DNA of 49,395 bases from CAINVV01 sp036508555 (lineage in GTDB: Bacteria; Bacteroidota; Bacteroidia; Bacteroidales; Prolixibacteraceae). Below the pieces are notes generated by a model. That model had not been told where the DNA came from and made no database searches. It worked only from the letters and a program-made list of their open reading frames with translations. A program made the position numbers and the translations under genes. The DNA lies in the NCBI GenBank assembly GCA_036508555.1, contig DATCHD010000069.1, forward strand, positions 1 through 49,395. Direction: 5' to 3'. This document shows, piece by piece, positions 1-8,140 of the stretch. How positions within the stretch are numbered: position 1 is the stretch's first letter; each line of letters begins with the position of its first letter.

Positions 1-260
1 GAATATACTCCGCCTACATTTGAATCGACTGTTGAAGAGGTTGTAACCTCACTGGTTACATCCTCTCCTTGAAGCTCTGCTTTCACACCGGCATCAACAT
101 AGGTTTGACCTAAAGGTGCAATTACCGAAGAGCTTCCCAACACTTCAAGCGTAGGATAATACGTAATTTCTGTAAAACCGGCAGTGGTATCCTTATCACA
201 ACCTGACAATCCTGCGATGACAAGTATGATTACCATTAAAAATAATATTTTATTTTTCAT
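1..260 (-). CDS. Surface lipoprotein with DUF5011/Ig-like repeat, 3' end cut off by window
   Basis: Only the first 86 codons lie in the window; the gene reads out of the left edge. The product begins with a lipoprotein signal (MKNKILFLMVIILVIAGLSGC, lipobox LSGC with the Cys at residue 21), then a segment containing APLGQTYVDAGVKA and VTSEV, the pattern of the DUF5011/HYR-like immunoglobulin fold found in many Bacteroidota surface lipoproteins. It lies 29 bp downstream of the SusD gene on the same strand, so it is probably the third gene of this Sus-like operon and an accessory surface glycan-binding or docking protein. That role is inferred from position; the part that would show binding domains is outside the window. 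Confidence 0.75.
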   Translation of the reverse strand, partial: MKNKILFLMVIILVIAGLSGCDKDTTAGFTEITYYPTLEVLGSSSVIAPLGQTYVDAGVKAELQGEDVTSEVTTSSTVDSNVGGVY

Positions 261-289
261 CTTATTTGAAATTTTAATCATTCATATTT

Positions 290-1780
290 TTATTCAGCCC
301 AGAATACCGGTATCGCATCTCCCTTGTTCGCAGGAGCATTGCTATTGCGGCTTGTCGAACTTTCAGCATATTTAAACCGTTGCAGAATTTTTCCGGCACC
401 TAAGTCTGTATTAAACTGAATAGGCGTATACAATGTTCCCGCAACATATAATTCAGGAGAATATACATCATTTGCAACATTGTAGATAGCGCTTCCGGTT
501 ACAGTACCGAAGGCAGGAAATTTAAGGCGACGCATTTCGCACCATGCTTCAAAGTTATTGGTTCCGCCCAAAGCTATCCATTTCTGAATACCAATCAATT
601 TTGCATAGTTTGCATTATTCCAGGGATAGGAGGTAGTGTAAATATTTGCTGCATCACTTACACTTAAGCCTGCGGCGATGAAAGATGCATTGATTGCGGC
701 TTTGTAATGCGATTCTGCGACTGCAGATGTTCCATGGAGAGCAGAAAATTCTGCTTTGAAGAATTCAATTTCAGAAACAGTAATTAAGTTAACCGGCATA
801 TTGTATGTAAATACCGGACGACAAAAGTACGGTTCTTTATAAAGAGAAGATGTACTGAAATTGGTGCCTGAAACACCTCCTTTATACTCACCGCTACCAT
901 TTGTCCTGAAGAATTTTGGAATACGCGCATCATTACTTTCTCGCATGGTTTGCATATAGGCTATATTTGCAACAACATTGACCTGTGTTGAACCAAAATA
1001 GGAAGCATATTCTTCCTGATAATAAGGACTTGCTTTCCCGGTTTCGTCTGTCCAGCAATCATCATAGGACACATCCGATGTCGGAAAATCATTTTCTTGA
1101 ATCAGCGCTGCTACTTTCGATTGCACGTCCGAGGTATTACTCATTCGCATTAATAACTTCAACTTCAAAGCTTTTGCAAATTTTATCCATTCTTCAGCAG
1201 TAGTCGTTCCGAATAAAAAGTTCGTGCAAACGACATTTGAAGAGGTAGCTTTTGACAATGCTTCATCAAGTTCGGCAAGAATTCCTTGATAAATGATCAG
1301 ACCATCATCATATTTCGGTGCAAGATTATTCAAATCAAACGCCTCTGTATAGGGCACTTCACCATAAGCATCTACCAAAACCTGATAGGTGAAAACTCTT
1401 AACGTTGTGGCAGCCAGGTATGTTCCCCATTGTTCGGCTGCTTTTGACTGCTGACGAACAGTTTCCAGATTCTTTAGCGTGCGGGTATATAACTGAGTAT
1501 ATGTTCCACTTGACCGGGTTGCAGACATTTTAAACTGAGAATAGTCCACATAGTTACCTGTTCCGAAAGTCTGAGCATAATGTTGTGCATAATAACCACC
1601 TACTATACGTAAAAAGTCTCCGTAGCTTGCTGCTAAATTCATTTCAGTACCAGGAAAGATCATACTGGGAGTAATATTCGCCTCTGACGGCGAATTTGGA
1701 TCCTTATTAATATCCAGGTAATTGTCACAAGAGGTCAGACCCAGTATAATAAATGCTAATAAAAATATTATCCTTTTCAT
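290..1780 (-). CDS. SusD/RagB-family outer-membrane nutrient-binding lipoprotein
   Basis: A 496-residue lipoprotein with signal peptide and lipobox LTSC (Cys18), followed by DNYLDINKDPNSP, the usual N-terminal signature of SusD homologues of the SusD-like_2 type. SusD proteins sit on the cell surface as a lid over a SusC channel and bind the ligand, usually an oligosaccharide or peptide. Length matches the family and the fold is expected to be TPR-rich alpha-helical. It starts 13 bp after the SusC stop, so the two are co-transcribed. No glycoside hydrolase, peptidase or sensor is next to it in the window, so the substrate cannot be named. Confidence 0.93.
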   Translation of the reverse strand: MKRIIFLLAFIILGLTSCDNYLDINKDPNSPSEANITPSMIFPGTEMNLAASYGDFLRIVGGYYAQHYAQTFGTGNYVDYSQFKMSATRSSGTYTQLYTRTLKNLETVRQQSKAAEQWGTYLAATTLRVFTYQVLVDAYGEVPYTEAFDLNNLAPKYDDGLIIYQGILAELDEALSKATSSNVVCTNFLFGTTTAEEWIKFAKALKLKLLMRMSNTSDVQSKVAALIQENDFPTSDVSYDDCWTDETGKASPYYQEEYASYFGSTQVNVVANIAYMQTMRESNDARIPKFFRTNGSGEYKGGVSGTNFSTSSLYKEPYFCRPVFTYNMPVNLITVSEIEFFKAEFSALHGTSAVAESHYKAAINASFIAAGLSVSDAANIYTTSYPWNNANYAKLIGIQKWIALGGTNNFEAWCEMRRLKFPAFGTVTGSAIYNVANDVYSPELYVAGTLYTPIQFNTDLGAGKILQRFKYAESSTSRNSNAPANKGDAIPVFWAE

Positions 1781-1793
1781 AAACTTCTTAATT

Positions 1794-4700
1794 TTAATAT
1801 GTTATACTAAGGTTAAAGCCATAAATACGGTTAGCTGGATTTACATACAGCTCTCCGAAATTACCTTCCAAATCCGTACCTACAGTACTTGACTCAGGAT
1901 CGATATAATAGTTATCTTTTGCAGTCCAAACAAATGCATTGTTAACAAAAGCAGAGACTGAAATATCACTCAGCTTTAGAGTTTTAACCCAGGTCTTTGG
2001 CAAATCATACGAAAGAGTAATATTACGTATTTTTGCAAAAGAACGATCTACAAGGTAAGCCAAACCACCATTGCCATATCCATATGTATCGAAATAAGTC
2101 TGATAGCTTCCGTCTGACAATTTAAGGGCTGTGGTATTTTCCTGAGCTGAAATTACCTTACCATCCGCATCTACAACAGCTTGTGCTGAATTAGGTACAA
2201 TAAATGGCTTACGATCGTTGTAAAGGGTCACTACTCCGTTTCCTGTAAATTCCATTAGATTTCTAGTACGTGAGAACATTGTGCCACCGTAACGAACGTC
2301 TAAAGTAGCATTTAAAGAGAATCCATAAACACTTATAGTAGAACTAATACCTCCGGTCCATTTGTGATTCATGTCAAGACCCGTATCTTCAACCTCGGTT
2401 CCAAGTACCGGCTGACCAGCCGCATCCACAATCTGCTTACCATAGTAAGTACTGGTCTTATCGGTTACGTATTGTGGCAAATAGGTATGGTATGTACCCA
2501 ATGGTTTACCTACCTCAGCATACATATATACAGCATCATTCCCTGCTGCAAAGCTGTGGATTGTAACTTTTCCACCTTCCAGACTTTCCGGCATTGATAA
2601 TACTTTATTTCGATTAATGGCGAAATTCACATCTAAATCCCAACGGAAATTTTTGGTCTTTACAGGTGTTGTACTTAACAACAACTCAATACCTTTGTTT
2701 TGCACTGAACCGAAATTTGTTACAAGAGAACTGAAACCGGTTGATGGATCGACGGGCAATGTGAATATCTGATCTTCGGTTTTACGATCATAAAAAGCTG
2801 CATCAATTCCAATACGATTTTTAAAGAACTTTAAATTCAATCCGATTTCAGATTCAGATGTCATTTCTGGTCTTAATGTTGTACTTCCGGCAGTAAGGGA
2901 AGAAATAAAAGCATTTGCTCCGTTCATCGGGAATGATGCTATATCGGTTCCGTAATATCCGTTTGCATATCCTTGCTCATAACGCGCGCTGGTATAATAC
3001 GGACTTGCATCATTACCCGTTTTACCATAAGCAAAACGCAGTTTACCAAATGTTAACACTTTGTTTTTGGGGACCAATTCAGTAAAAATCCAGCTAAGAG
3101 TAGTTCCAGGATAGAAAAAACTGTTGTTCCCAATTGGTAAAGTAGAAGACCAGTCGTTACGAGCAGTTAAATTCAAGAAAAGCATATCCTTATAACCAAA
3201 TGTAACATCACCGAACAAACCAATTAAACGACGTTTAGACTGAGTTTCAGATATCGTAGTCTTTGTGGCTCCGTTACTTAAATCCCAGAATCCGGTATTG
3301 AAAGTCAGAACATCTGTTTCTCCTATCATATATGTTGAAGATCTTTCATTGATATTCACACCAGCATTCGCTGTCAGTGAGAATGCTCCTAATTTTTTAT
3401 CGTAATTTGCAAGGAAGTCATTATTAAGCTCATACGAACGTCCATAACGTGCATATACATAACCATCCTGATTCATTTTACTTGGTGGATAACCCATATT
3501 GTCAGTGATTAATGCATCATCAAGTTTAATTTGAGGAGAACCGATTTTTAAGTCATAATCGGTATAATCAAAACCAAAACGATAAGTAAGAGTAAGTTCT
3601 TTAATTGGTTTTATATCCGCCTGCAACTTACCGTATATTTGTTTTGAATTCGTATGGTTATAGTTGTTTGTCAACGACCAGTAAGGGTTAGTGATACCGT
3701 AAGGTGTAAAATAAGCTTCAGGAGTATTGAACGGACTGCTGATGTCCTTCATATCAAGAATCGAAATATCTCTTGGCATCTCATACAAACCATCAACTAC
3801 TGAAGTTCCCTGAAATGAACCTACCACATCAGTTTCGGATCTTGCAAAATTTACAGAAGATGAAATCTTAAACCAGTCGGCGCCTTCGTAAGATGAACGA
3901 TAGGCAATGGTATTTCTTTTATAGGAATCAGCACTTGATGGCATAATACCATCATCATTGGAATTCGAATAAGACAAGAAATAATTAAGCTTTCCATCTG
4001 TAGAAACACCACTTAAAGAAAAATTGTGGTTTTTTGTCAAGCCAATATCAAAAAAGTCTTTTACATTATTCTTTAATGCAGAATATTTATGCATAAGTTG
4101 TTGATTGTTCCAGATAGGGCCATAAACCTGGGTAGATCCATCCAAACGTGGTCCCCATGATCCGTTTTCAATATAAGTCTGGTTTCCGTTCCATCCTTGT
4201 CCAAATTCATTTTGCAATGTGGGGAAAATTGACACCTCACGTGCTTGCAAGCCTCCATTATACGAAAGAGTGAAATTCCGTCCATTCCCTTTTTTTCCCT
4301 CTTTTGTAGTTATTAAAATAACCCCATTGGCAGCACGGCTACCATATAGAGCTGTAGCTGCAGCACCTTTCAGCACAGTCATTGATTCAACATCATCAGG
4401 TGCAACGTTGGCAATACCTCCTGTGCTGATCGAGTGTCCGGATGTATTAATCGTACTATTTTGTAAGGGTACACCATCTACAACATAAAGTGGTTGGTTA
4501 CTACCGTTAATTGAACCGAATCCACGGATAATTACTGAAGAAACAGCACCTGGGTCGGAAGATGTAGCTTGAATCTGCAATCCTGCAACTTTCCCAGACA
4601 ACGAATTTGCAACATTTGAATTACGGGATTTCAACAATTCATCGCCGGCAACAGTTGTTGCTGCATAACCCAACGTTTTTTCAGACCTTTTAATACCCAT

Positions 4701-5030
4701 AGCAGTAACAACAACTTCATCAACCGAAATACTTTCAGCTTTCAGTGTGACAGAATACTTAGATGAACTCGTAATAGGCACTTCCACAGAAGTCATTCCC
4801 ACAAAAGAGACCACAAGCGCTTTGGCCGTGTTGGGTGCTTTCAAGGTGAATTTCCCATCCATGTCGGTTATAGTCCCTAGCGTAGATCCTTTAACAACGA
4901 TCGATACCCCCGGTATAGAGGTGCCGTCATCGCCGGAAGTCACAACACCCGATATTTGACGGGTCTGTGCGAGGACAACTTGTAATCCTATAAAGCCCAG
5001 GAAAACAAGCAACAGCGAAATTTTTCTCAT
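1794..5030 (-). CDS. SusC/RagA-family TonB-dependent outer-membrane transporter
   Basis: A 1078-residue protein: signal peptide at residues 1-22 (MRKISLLLVFLGFIGLQ, cleavage near VLAQ), a carboxypeptidase-regulatory-like domain (about 25-105, ISGVVTSGDDGTSIPGVSIV), the linking motif SVDEVVVTAMGIKR, a plug domain with PLYVVDGVP and GAAATALYGSRAANGVI, and a long C-terminal beta-barrel ending in an aromatic (NLSITY). These are the SusC hallmarks: energy from TonB-ExbBD drives uptake of a ligand captured by SusD. The reading frame is open 24 bp further upstream to a TTG, but the ATG at 5030 begins an excellent signal peptide and is preferred. First gene of the operon with the SusD gene. Confidence 0.95.
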   Translation of the reverse strand: MRKISLLLVFLGFIGLQVVLAQTRQISGVVTSGDDGTSIPGVSIVVKGSTLGTITDMDGKFTLKAPNTAKALVVSFVGMTSVEVPITSSSKYSVTLKAESISVDEVVVTAMGIKRSEKTLGYAATTVAGDELLKSRNSNVANSLSGKVAGLQIQATSSDPGAVSSVIIRGFGSINGSNQPLYVVDGVPLQNSTINTSGHSISTGGIANVAPDDVESMTVLKGAAATALYGSRAANGVILITTKEGKKGNGRNFTLSYNGGLQAREVSIFPTLQNEFGQGWNGNQTYIENGSWGPRLDGSTQVYGPIWNNQQLMHKYSALKNNVKDFFDIGLTKNHNFSLSGVSTDGKLNYFLSYSNSNDDGIMPSSADSYKRNTIAYRSSYEGADWFKISSSVNFARSETDVVGSFQGTSVVDGLYEMPRDISILDMKDISSPFNTPEAYFTPYGITNPYWSLTNNYNHTNSKQIYGKLQADIKPIKELTLTYRFGFDYTDYDLKIGSPQIKLDDALITDNMGYPPSKMNQDGYVYARYGRSYELNNDFLANYDKKLGAFSLTANAGVNINERSSTYMIGETDVLTFNTGFWDLSNGATKTTISETQSKRRLIGLFGDVTFGYKDMLFLNLTARNDWSSTLPIGNNSFFYPGTTLSWIFTELVPKNKVLTFGKLRFAYGKTGNDASPYYTSARYEQGYANGYYGTDIASFPMNGANAFISSLTAGSTTLRPEMTSESEIGLNLKFFKNRIGIDAAFYDRKTEDQIFTLPVDPSTGFSSLVTNFGSVQNKGIELLLSTTPVKTKNFRWDLDVNFAINRNKVLSMPESLEGGKVTIHSFAAGNDAVYMYAEVGKPLGTYHTYLPQYVTDKTSTYYGKQIVDAAGQPVLGTEVEDTGLDMNHKWTGGISSTISVYGFSLNATLDVRYGGTMFSRTRNLMEFTGNGVVTLYNDRKPFIVPNSAQAVVDADGKVISAQENTTALKLSDGSYQTYFDTYGYGNGGLAYLVDRSFAKIRNITLSYDLPKTWVKTLKLSDISVSAFVNNAFVWTAKDNYYIDPESSTVGTDLEGNFGELYVNPANRIYGFNLSITY

Positions 5031-5419
5031 AGACAAATTATTAGCGTTAAACAAAAATTAAACAGTGATATAGTTAATAATACAATATTTTTCGAACAAT
5101 TCAACAAAAATGTCAAAAAAGTAGTAGAATAAAGTCAAAGACGCCGTTCTAAAGTGTAAATACCCCATTTTTGAAGATATTCTAACCTTAAACAGCAAAT
5201 GTGTTAAAAATTGTTACATAATGCAAATATATTTAAAGAAATGTATCTTGCAATAGCTGCGAGATATTCTTTTTACTGACTTCCAGCTATTTAATATGAC
5301 AAAAGTCATAAATTTAACTATTTGAAATTTTTAGTCGAATCTATGCTGTTGTATATCTGTTGATTAATTTTGGGCATTCAAGAAAGAAAAGACTTAGGTA
5401 TATAGTTCACTTATTTAGT
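5031..5419. other. 389-bp AT-rich intergenic region holding the SusC operon promoter
   Basis: No open frame here looks protein-like and no RNA gene was recognised. The region separates the SusC operon from the end of the yjjG operon, both on the minus strand. It is AT-rich and contains a candidate Bacteroidota promoter reading toward susC. If that promoter is used, the susC mRNA has a leader of nearly 190 nt, long enough to carry post-transcriptional control; no clear stable hairpin was found by eye. Confidence 0.5.
5224..5253 (-). promoter_or_regulatory. Candidate promoter of the SusC/SusD operon
   Basis: On the minus strand, TATATTTG (5231-5224) matches the Bacteroidota -7 consensus TAnnTTTG exactly. 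A TTG at 5253-5251 lies 19 nt upstream, the usual distance for the -33 element. Sequence match and spacing are seen directly; activity is inferred. Confidence 0.45.
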
Positions 5420-6142
5420 CTATAGTATCTCCAATAACTCCTCCAAATGCTGAATAACCAAGGTGGCTGTTTTGGAAGAGCCGACTTCTGCTGTTTCCTC
5501 AGAAAGGTGAAGCTTCGATGATTGCGGACAATAATAGACCTGATCCATTCCGAATAGTTTTGCCCCTACAATATCCGCCTCCCACGAATCGCCAATCATC
5601 AGACTCTTTTTCTTCGGCGCATTCATGGATTTGACGGCGTGTTCAAAAATCATCCTGTGAGGTTTCTGGGCGCCGACCTCTTCCGAGATAATTATCTTGT
5701 CGAAATACTTCCTCAGACCCGACTGATCCAATTTTTCGACCTGGACTTCCCTGAAACCATTGGTTATTATGGCCATTCGGTATTTATGATGGAGATAATC
5801 CAGTACCCTGATCGCGCCGGGGACCAATCTCAGCTGCTTAGGCATCTCGGTGAGGTAGGCCTCATTGAGTGCATCTCCTATCCCGGGCATCGGGGTACCG
5901 TTTAATTCAAGTGATTCCTCAAAACGAAGCCCCTTGAGTACGTTTTTCGTCATCTTATTGTCCCGGTAAAGCGCCCAGAGTCTTTCGTTAACATCCTGGT
6001 AAACAGAAAAATATTTATCATAATCTCCTATTTGGGACAGAATATCCATCTTTTTCATTGCGTCGTACAGCGCATCATAAGAGTTGGCATTGAAATCCCA
6101 GAGGGTATTGTCGAGGTCGAAGAAGAGATGGGTATAAAGCAT
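5420..6142 (-). CDS. YjjG-family HAD nucleotidase
   Basis: A 240-residue haloacid dehalogenase-superfamily protein. Motif I is DLDNTLWDF near the N-terminus (nucleophile and general acid/base Asp), motif II is IITNG, the conserved Lys is in QKPHRMIF, and motif III is MIGDSWEADIVGA. The DxDNTLWDF start, the C1-type helical cap and the length match YjjG, a 5'-nucleotidase acting on (non-canonical) pyrimidine nucleoside monophosphates; a general phosphatase role is also possible. It follows rsmI by 3 bp and is the last gene of a three-gene operon. Confidence 0.85.
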   Translation of the reverse strand: MLYTHLFFDLDNTLWDFNANSYDALYDAMKKMDILSQIGDYDKYFSVYQDVNERLWALYRDNKMTKNVLKGLRFEESLELNGTPMPGIGDALNEAYLTEMPKQLRLVPGAIRVLDYLHHKYRMAIITNGFREVQVEKLDQSGLRKYFDKIIISEEVGAQKPHRMIFEHAVKSMNAPKKKSLMIGDSWEADIVGAKLFGMDQVYYCPQSSKLHLSEETAEVGSSKTATLVIQHLEELLEIL

Positions 6143-6145
6143 AAG

Positions 6146-6820
6146 TTAGGATAGTTTACCTTGCAATACAACAACGATCTCGCCCTTCACGGTTTTGGAC
6201 TGGAAATGCATGAGCACTTCGGTCACTGTACCGCGGAAATTTTCTTCAAAGATCTTGGTGAGCTCTCTTGAAACGGAAACAAGGCGGTCCGGGCCAAAAT
6301 GAGTCCCAAATTGTTCCAGTAATTTAACCAGCCGGAAAGGGGATTCATAGAAAATCATCGTCCGACTTTCAGATTCGAGTTCCGTCAGCCGTTTTTCTCT
6401 TCCCTTTTTCTGAGGCAGAAAACCCTCAAAACAAAATTTATCGCTTGGAAAGCCGGAATTAACAAGCGCCGGGACAAAAGCTGTTGCCCCGGGTAAACAT
6501 TCCACTTCAATCCCCTTTTCCAGGCAGGTCCGTACCAGCAGAAAACCGGGATCAGAAATCGACGGTGTACCGGCATCCGAAATGAGTGCGATGGAAGTCC
6601 CGTCGAGGATCTGATCTGCGATCCTTTCGACCATCTTGTGCTCGTTGAACTTATGATGGGAGGCAAGTTTGGTTCCAATTTCAAAATGTCTGAGCAGGTG
6701 GTAAGAGGTCCGGGTATCTTCGGCCAAAATCAGATCGACTTCCTTTAATATACGTATTGCCCTGACGGTGATGTCTTCAAGGTTTCCAATCGGTGTAGGA
6801 ACGAGAAATAATTTGCTCAT
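6146..6820 (-). CDS. rsmI: 16S rRNA (cytidine1402-2'-O)-methyltransferase RsmI
   Basis: A 224-residue tetrapyrrole-methylase-fold SAM-dependent enzyme that 2'-O-methylates C1402 in the ribosomal P site. The family landmarks appear in order: VPTPIGNLEDIT at the N-terminus, AEDTRTS, LISDAGTPSISDPG (SAM site), LPGATAFVPALVNSGF and FEGFLPQKKGR. Length is normal for the Bacteroidota form. Its ATG overlaps the stop of the upstream unknown gene by 4 bp (ATGA), indicating translational coupling. Confidence 0.95.
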   Translation of the reverse strand: MSKLFLVPTPIGNLEDITVRAIRILKEVDLILAEDTRTSYHLLRHFEIGTKLASHHKFNEHKMVERIADQILDGTSIALISDAGTPSISDPGFLLVRTCLEKGIEVECLPGATAFVPALVNSGFPSDKFCFEGFLPQKKGREKRLTELESESRTMIFYESPFRLVKLLEQFGTHFGPDRLVSVSRELTKIFEENFRGTVTEVLMHFQSKTVKGEIVVVLQGKLS

Positions 6821-7440
6821 GAAAATCTCCTTTTAACCAGATGCACAAACTTTTCGGAGGCCTCGCTTCTGTTCCATCTGAAATTGGCTTTGAGATAAAC
6901 AACGGCTTCTTTGATGTTTTCTAACTGGTCCAACGCTGCAATTGCTTCATCCAGTTTGGATTTATCATTTTCAAAGAGTTCACGCTGAAACAGATAACGG
7001 TCGTTGAGACTCAAACCCTCTTTTAAACTATTCAAAGGAGCAGTTTTGAATTGCGGTTGATACTCCTGATGTTCCTCAATATAGAGCAAATTTTGATCGG
7101 CCTCAACTGGGAATTCTTTCATCTCGGAGACCGGGATTTCAGGCGATGGATCGACTATTAAAATTACCGAAGGTTCATCAATGTTAGGGATAGGAGTGAT
7201 TTGGACTTCCTCTATTGTTTCGTTGAGTGATTCAGGTATTTCAGTTGACGTCACCACTGTTGGCGCATCAACAAGCTGTTTGTAAAGGATTTCAAATTCA
7301 CTCACCACAATTTTCGACCTTGTAATGGCAAGTTCTACTTCCTCTGTCGTCAGGTTGGCATCTTCAATCATACCGATTGCCAATTCATCGAGGATGGCAA
7401 GCTCTTCCCTGATCACCTTCAGCCACTTTATCTTGTCCAT
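6817..7440 (-). CDS. Acidic protein of unknown function, first gene of the rsmI operon
   Basis: 207 residues, not assigned to a named family. Three parts are visible: a charged helical N-terminus (about 1-65, ILDELAIGMIEDANLTTEEVELAI), a Pro/Glu/Ile-rich acidic linker (about 66-140) and a helical C-terminus (about 145-207) containing SLNDRYLFQRELF, LDEAIAALDQLE and a basic end. There is no signal peptide or membrane segment, so it is probably cytoplasmic. I recall similar unnamed proteins beside rsmI or thymidine kinase genes in Bacteroidota, so it is likely a real conserved gene. A minus-strand -7 box (TAAATTTG, 7498-7491) lies about 50 bp upstream of its ATG. Confidence 0.7.
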   Translation of the reverse strand: MDKIKWLKVIREELAILDELAIGMIEDANLTTEEVELAITRSKIVVSEFEILYKQLVDAPTVVTSTEIPESLNETIEEVQITPIPNIDEPSVILIVDPSPEIPVSEMKEFPVEADQNLLYIEEHQEYQPQFKTAPLNSLKEGLSLNDRYLFQRELFENDKSKLDEAIAALDQLENIKEAVVYLKANFRWNRSEASEKFVHLVKRRFS

Positions 7441-7490
7441 ATCAGAATATTTTCAGGTTTAATCTATCACTCAATATTTTGGTAAAAATA

Positions 7491-7498
7491 CAAATTTA
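7491..7498 (-). promoter_or_regulatory. -7 box candidate for the unknown gene-rsmI-yjjG operon
   Basis: TAAATTTG on the minus strand matches TAnnTTTG exactly and lies about 50 bp before the ATG at 7440. No convincing -33 TTG at 19-21 nt was found, so confidence is limited. Confidence 0.35.
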
Positions 7499-7525
7499 AC
7501 CATACCACAATCACCCGAAATATGG

Positions 7526-7554
7526 TTGAAAGAAGGAGAAAAAAACTATTTTTG
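7526..7554 (+). promoter_or_regulatory. Candidate promoter of tdk, close to leaderless
   Basis: TATTTTTG (7547-7554) matches TAnnTTTG, with TTG at 7526-7528, 18 nt upstream. The tdk ATG at 7559 begins only 4 bp after the box, so transcription from here would start at or near the initiation codon, giving a nearly leaderless mRNA. Confidence 0.4.
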
Positions 7555-7558
7555 ATCT

Positions 7559-8140
7559 ATGTTTATAGAGAGTAATTTGAACAATGGCCGAAAACGCGGC
7601 TGCATAGAAGTCATCGTCGGATCCATGTTTTCGGGTAAAACTGAGGAACTGATCCGCAGGCTCCGGCGCGCAGAAATTGCGAAGCAGAAGGTAGAGATAT
7701 TCAAGCCCACCGTTGATACCAGATATTCTGCATCAGAAGTAGTTTCACACGATGAAAATGCAATCCGGTCGACCGCCATCGATAACTCCTCAACGATCCT
7801 TTTACTCTCTGGTGATATGGATGTCATCGGTATCGATGAGGCACAATTTTTTGACGAGAACCTGGTGGAAGTTTGCAATAAGCTGGCCGACATGGGTATA
7901 CGCGTGATCGTTGCCGGACTGGACATGGATTTCCGGGGGGTACCCTTCGGCCCGATGCCGGGATTGATGGCTTGTGCCGAGTTTGTGACCAAAGTACATG
8001 CCGTTTGTATGCGTTGCGGACATATTGCTCATTTCAGCCACCGGCTGACAGATGCCGAAAAACTCGTCCTACTTGGCGAAAAAGATAGTTATGAACCGCT
8101 CTGCAGGGAGTGTTTTCAGGTTGTCAACCAGAAATCATGA
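7559..8140 (+). CDS. tdk: Thymidine kinase (type II)
   Basis: A 193-residue enzyme that phosphorylates thymidine with ATP in pyrimidine salvage. It shows the P-loop GSMFSGKTEEL, the Walker-B-like segment IGIDEAQFF, the lasso-region segment AGLDMDFRGVPFGPMP and two Cys pairs (CMRCG and CRECF) that bind the structural zinc. Length fits the family. Its TGA overlaps the ATG of murF-alr (ATGA at 8137-8140), so the two are translationally coupled although functionally unrelated. Confidence 0.96.
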   Translation: MFIESNLNNGRKRGCIEVIVGSMFSGKTEELIRRLRRAEIAKQKVEIFKPTVDTRYSASEVVSHDENAIRSTAIDNSSTILLLSGDMDVIGIDEAQFFDENLVEVCNKLADMGIRVIVAGLDMDFRGVPFGPMPGLMACAEFVTKVHAVCMRCGHIAHFSHRLTDAEKLVLLGEKDSYEPLCRECFQVVNQKS

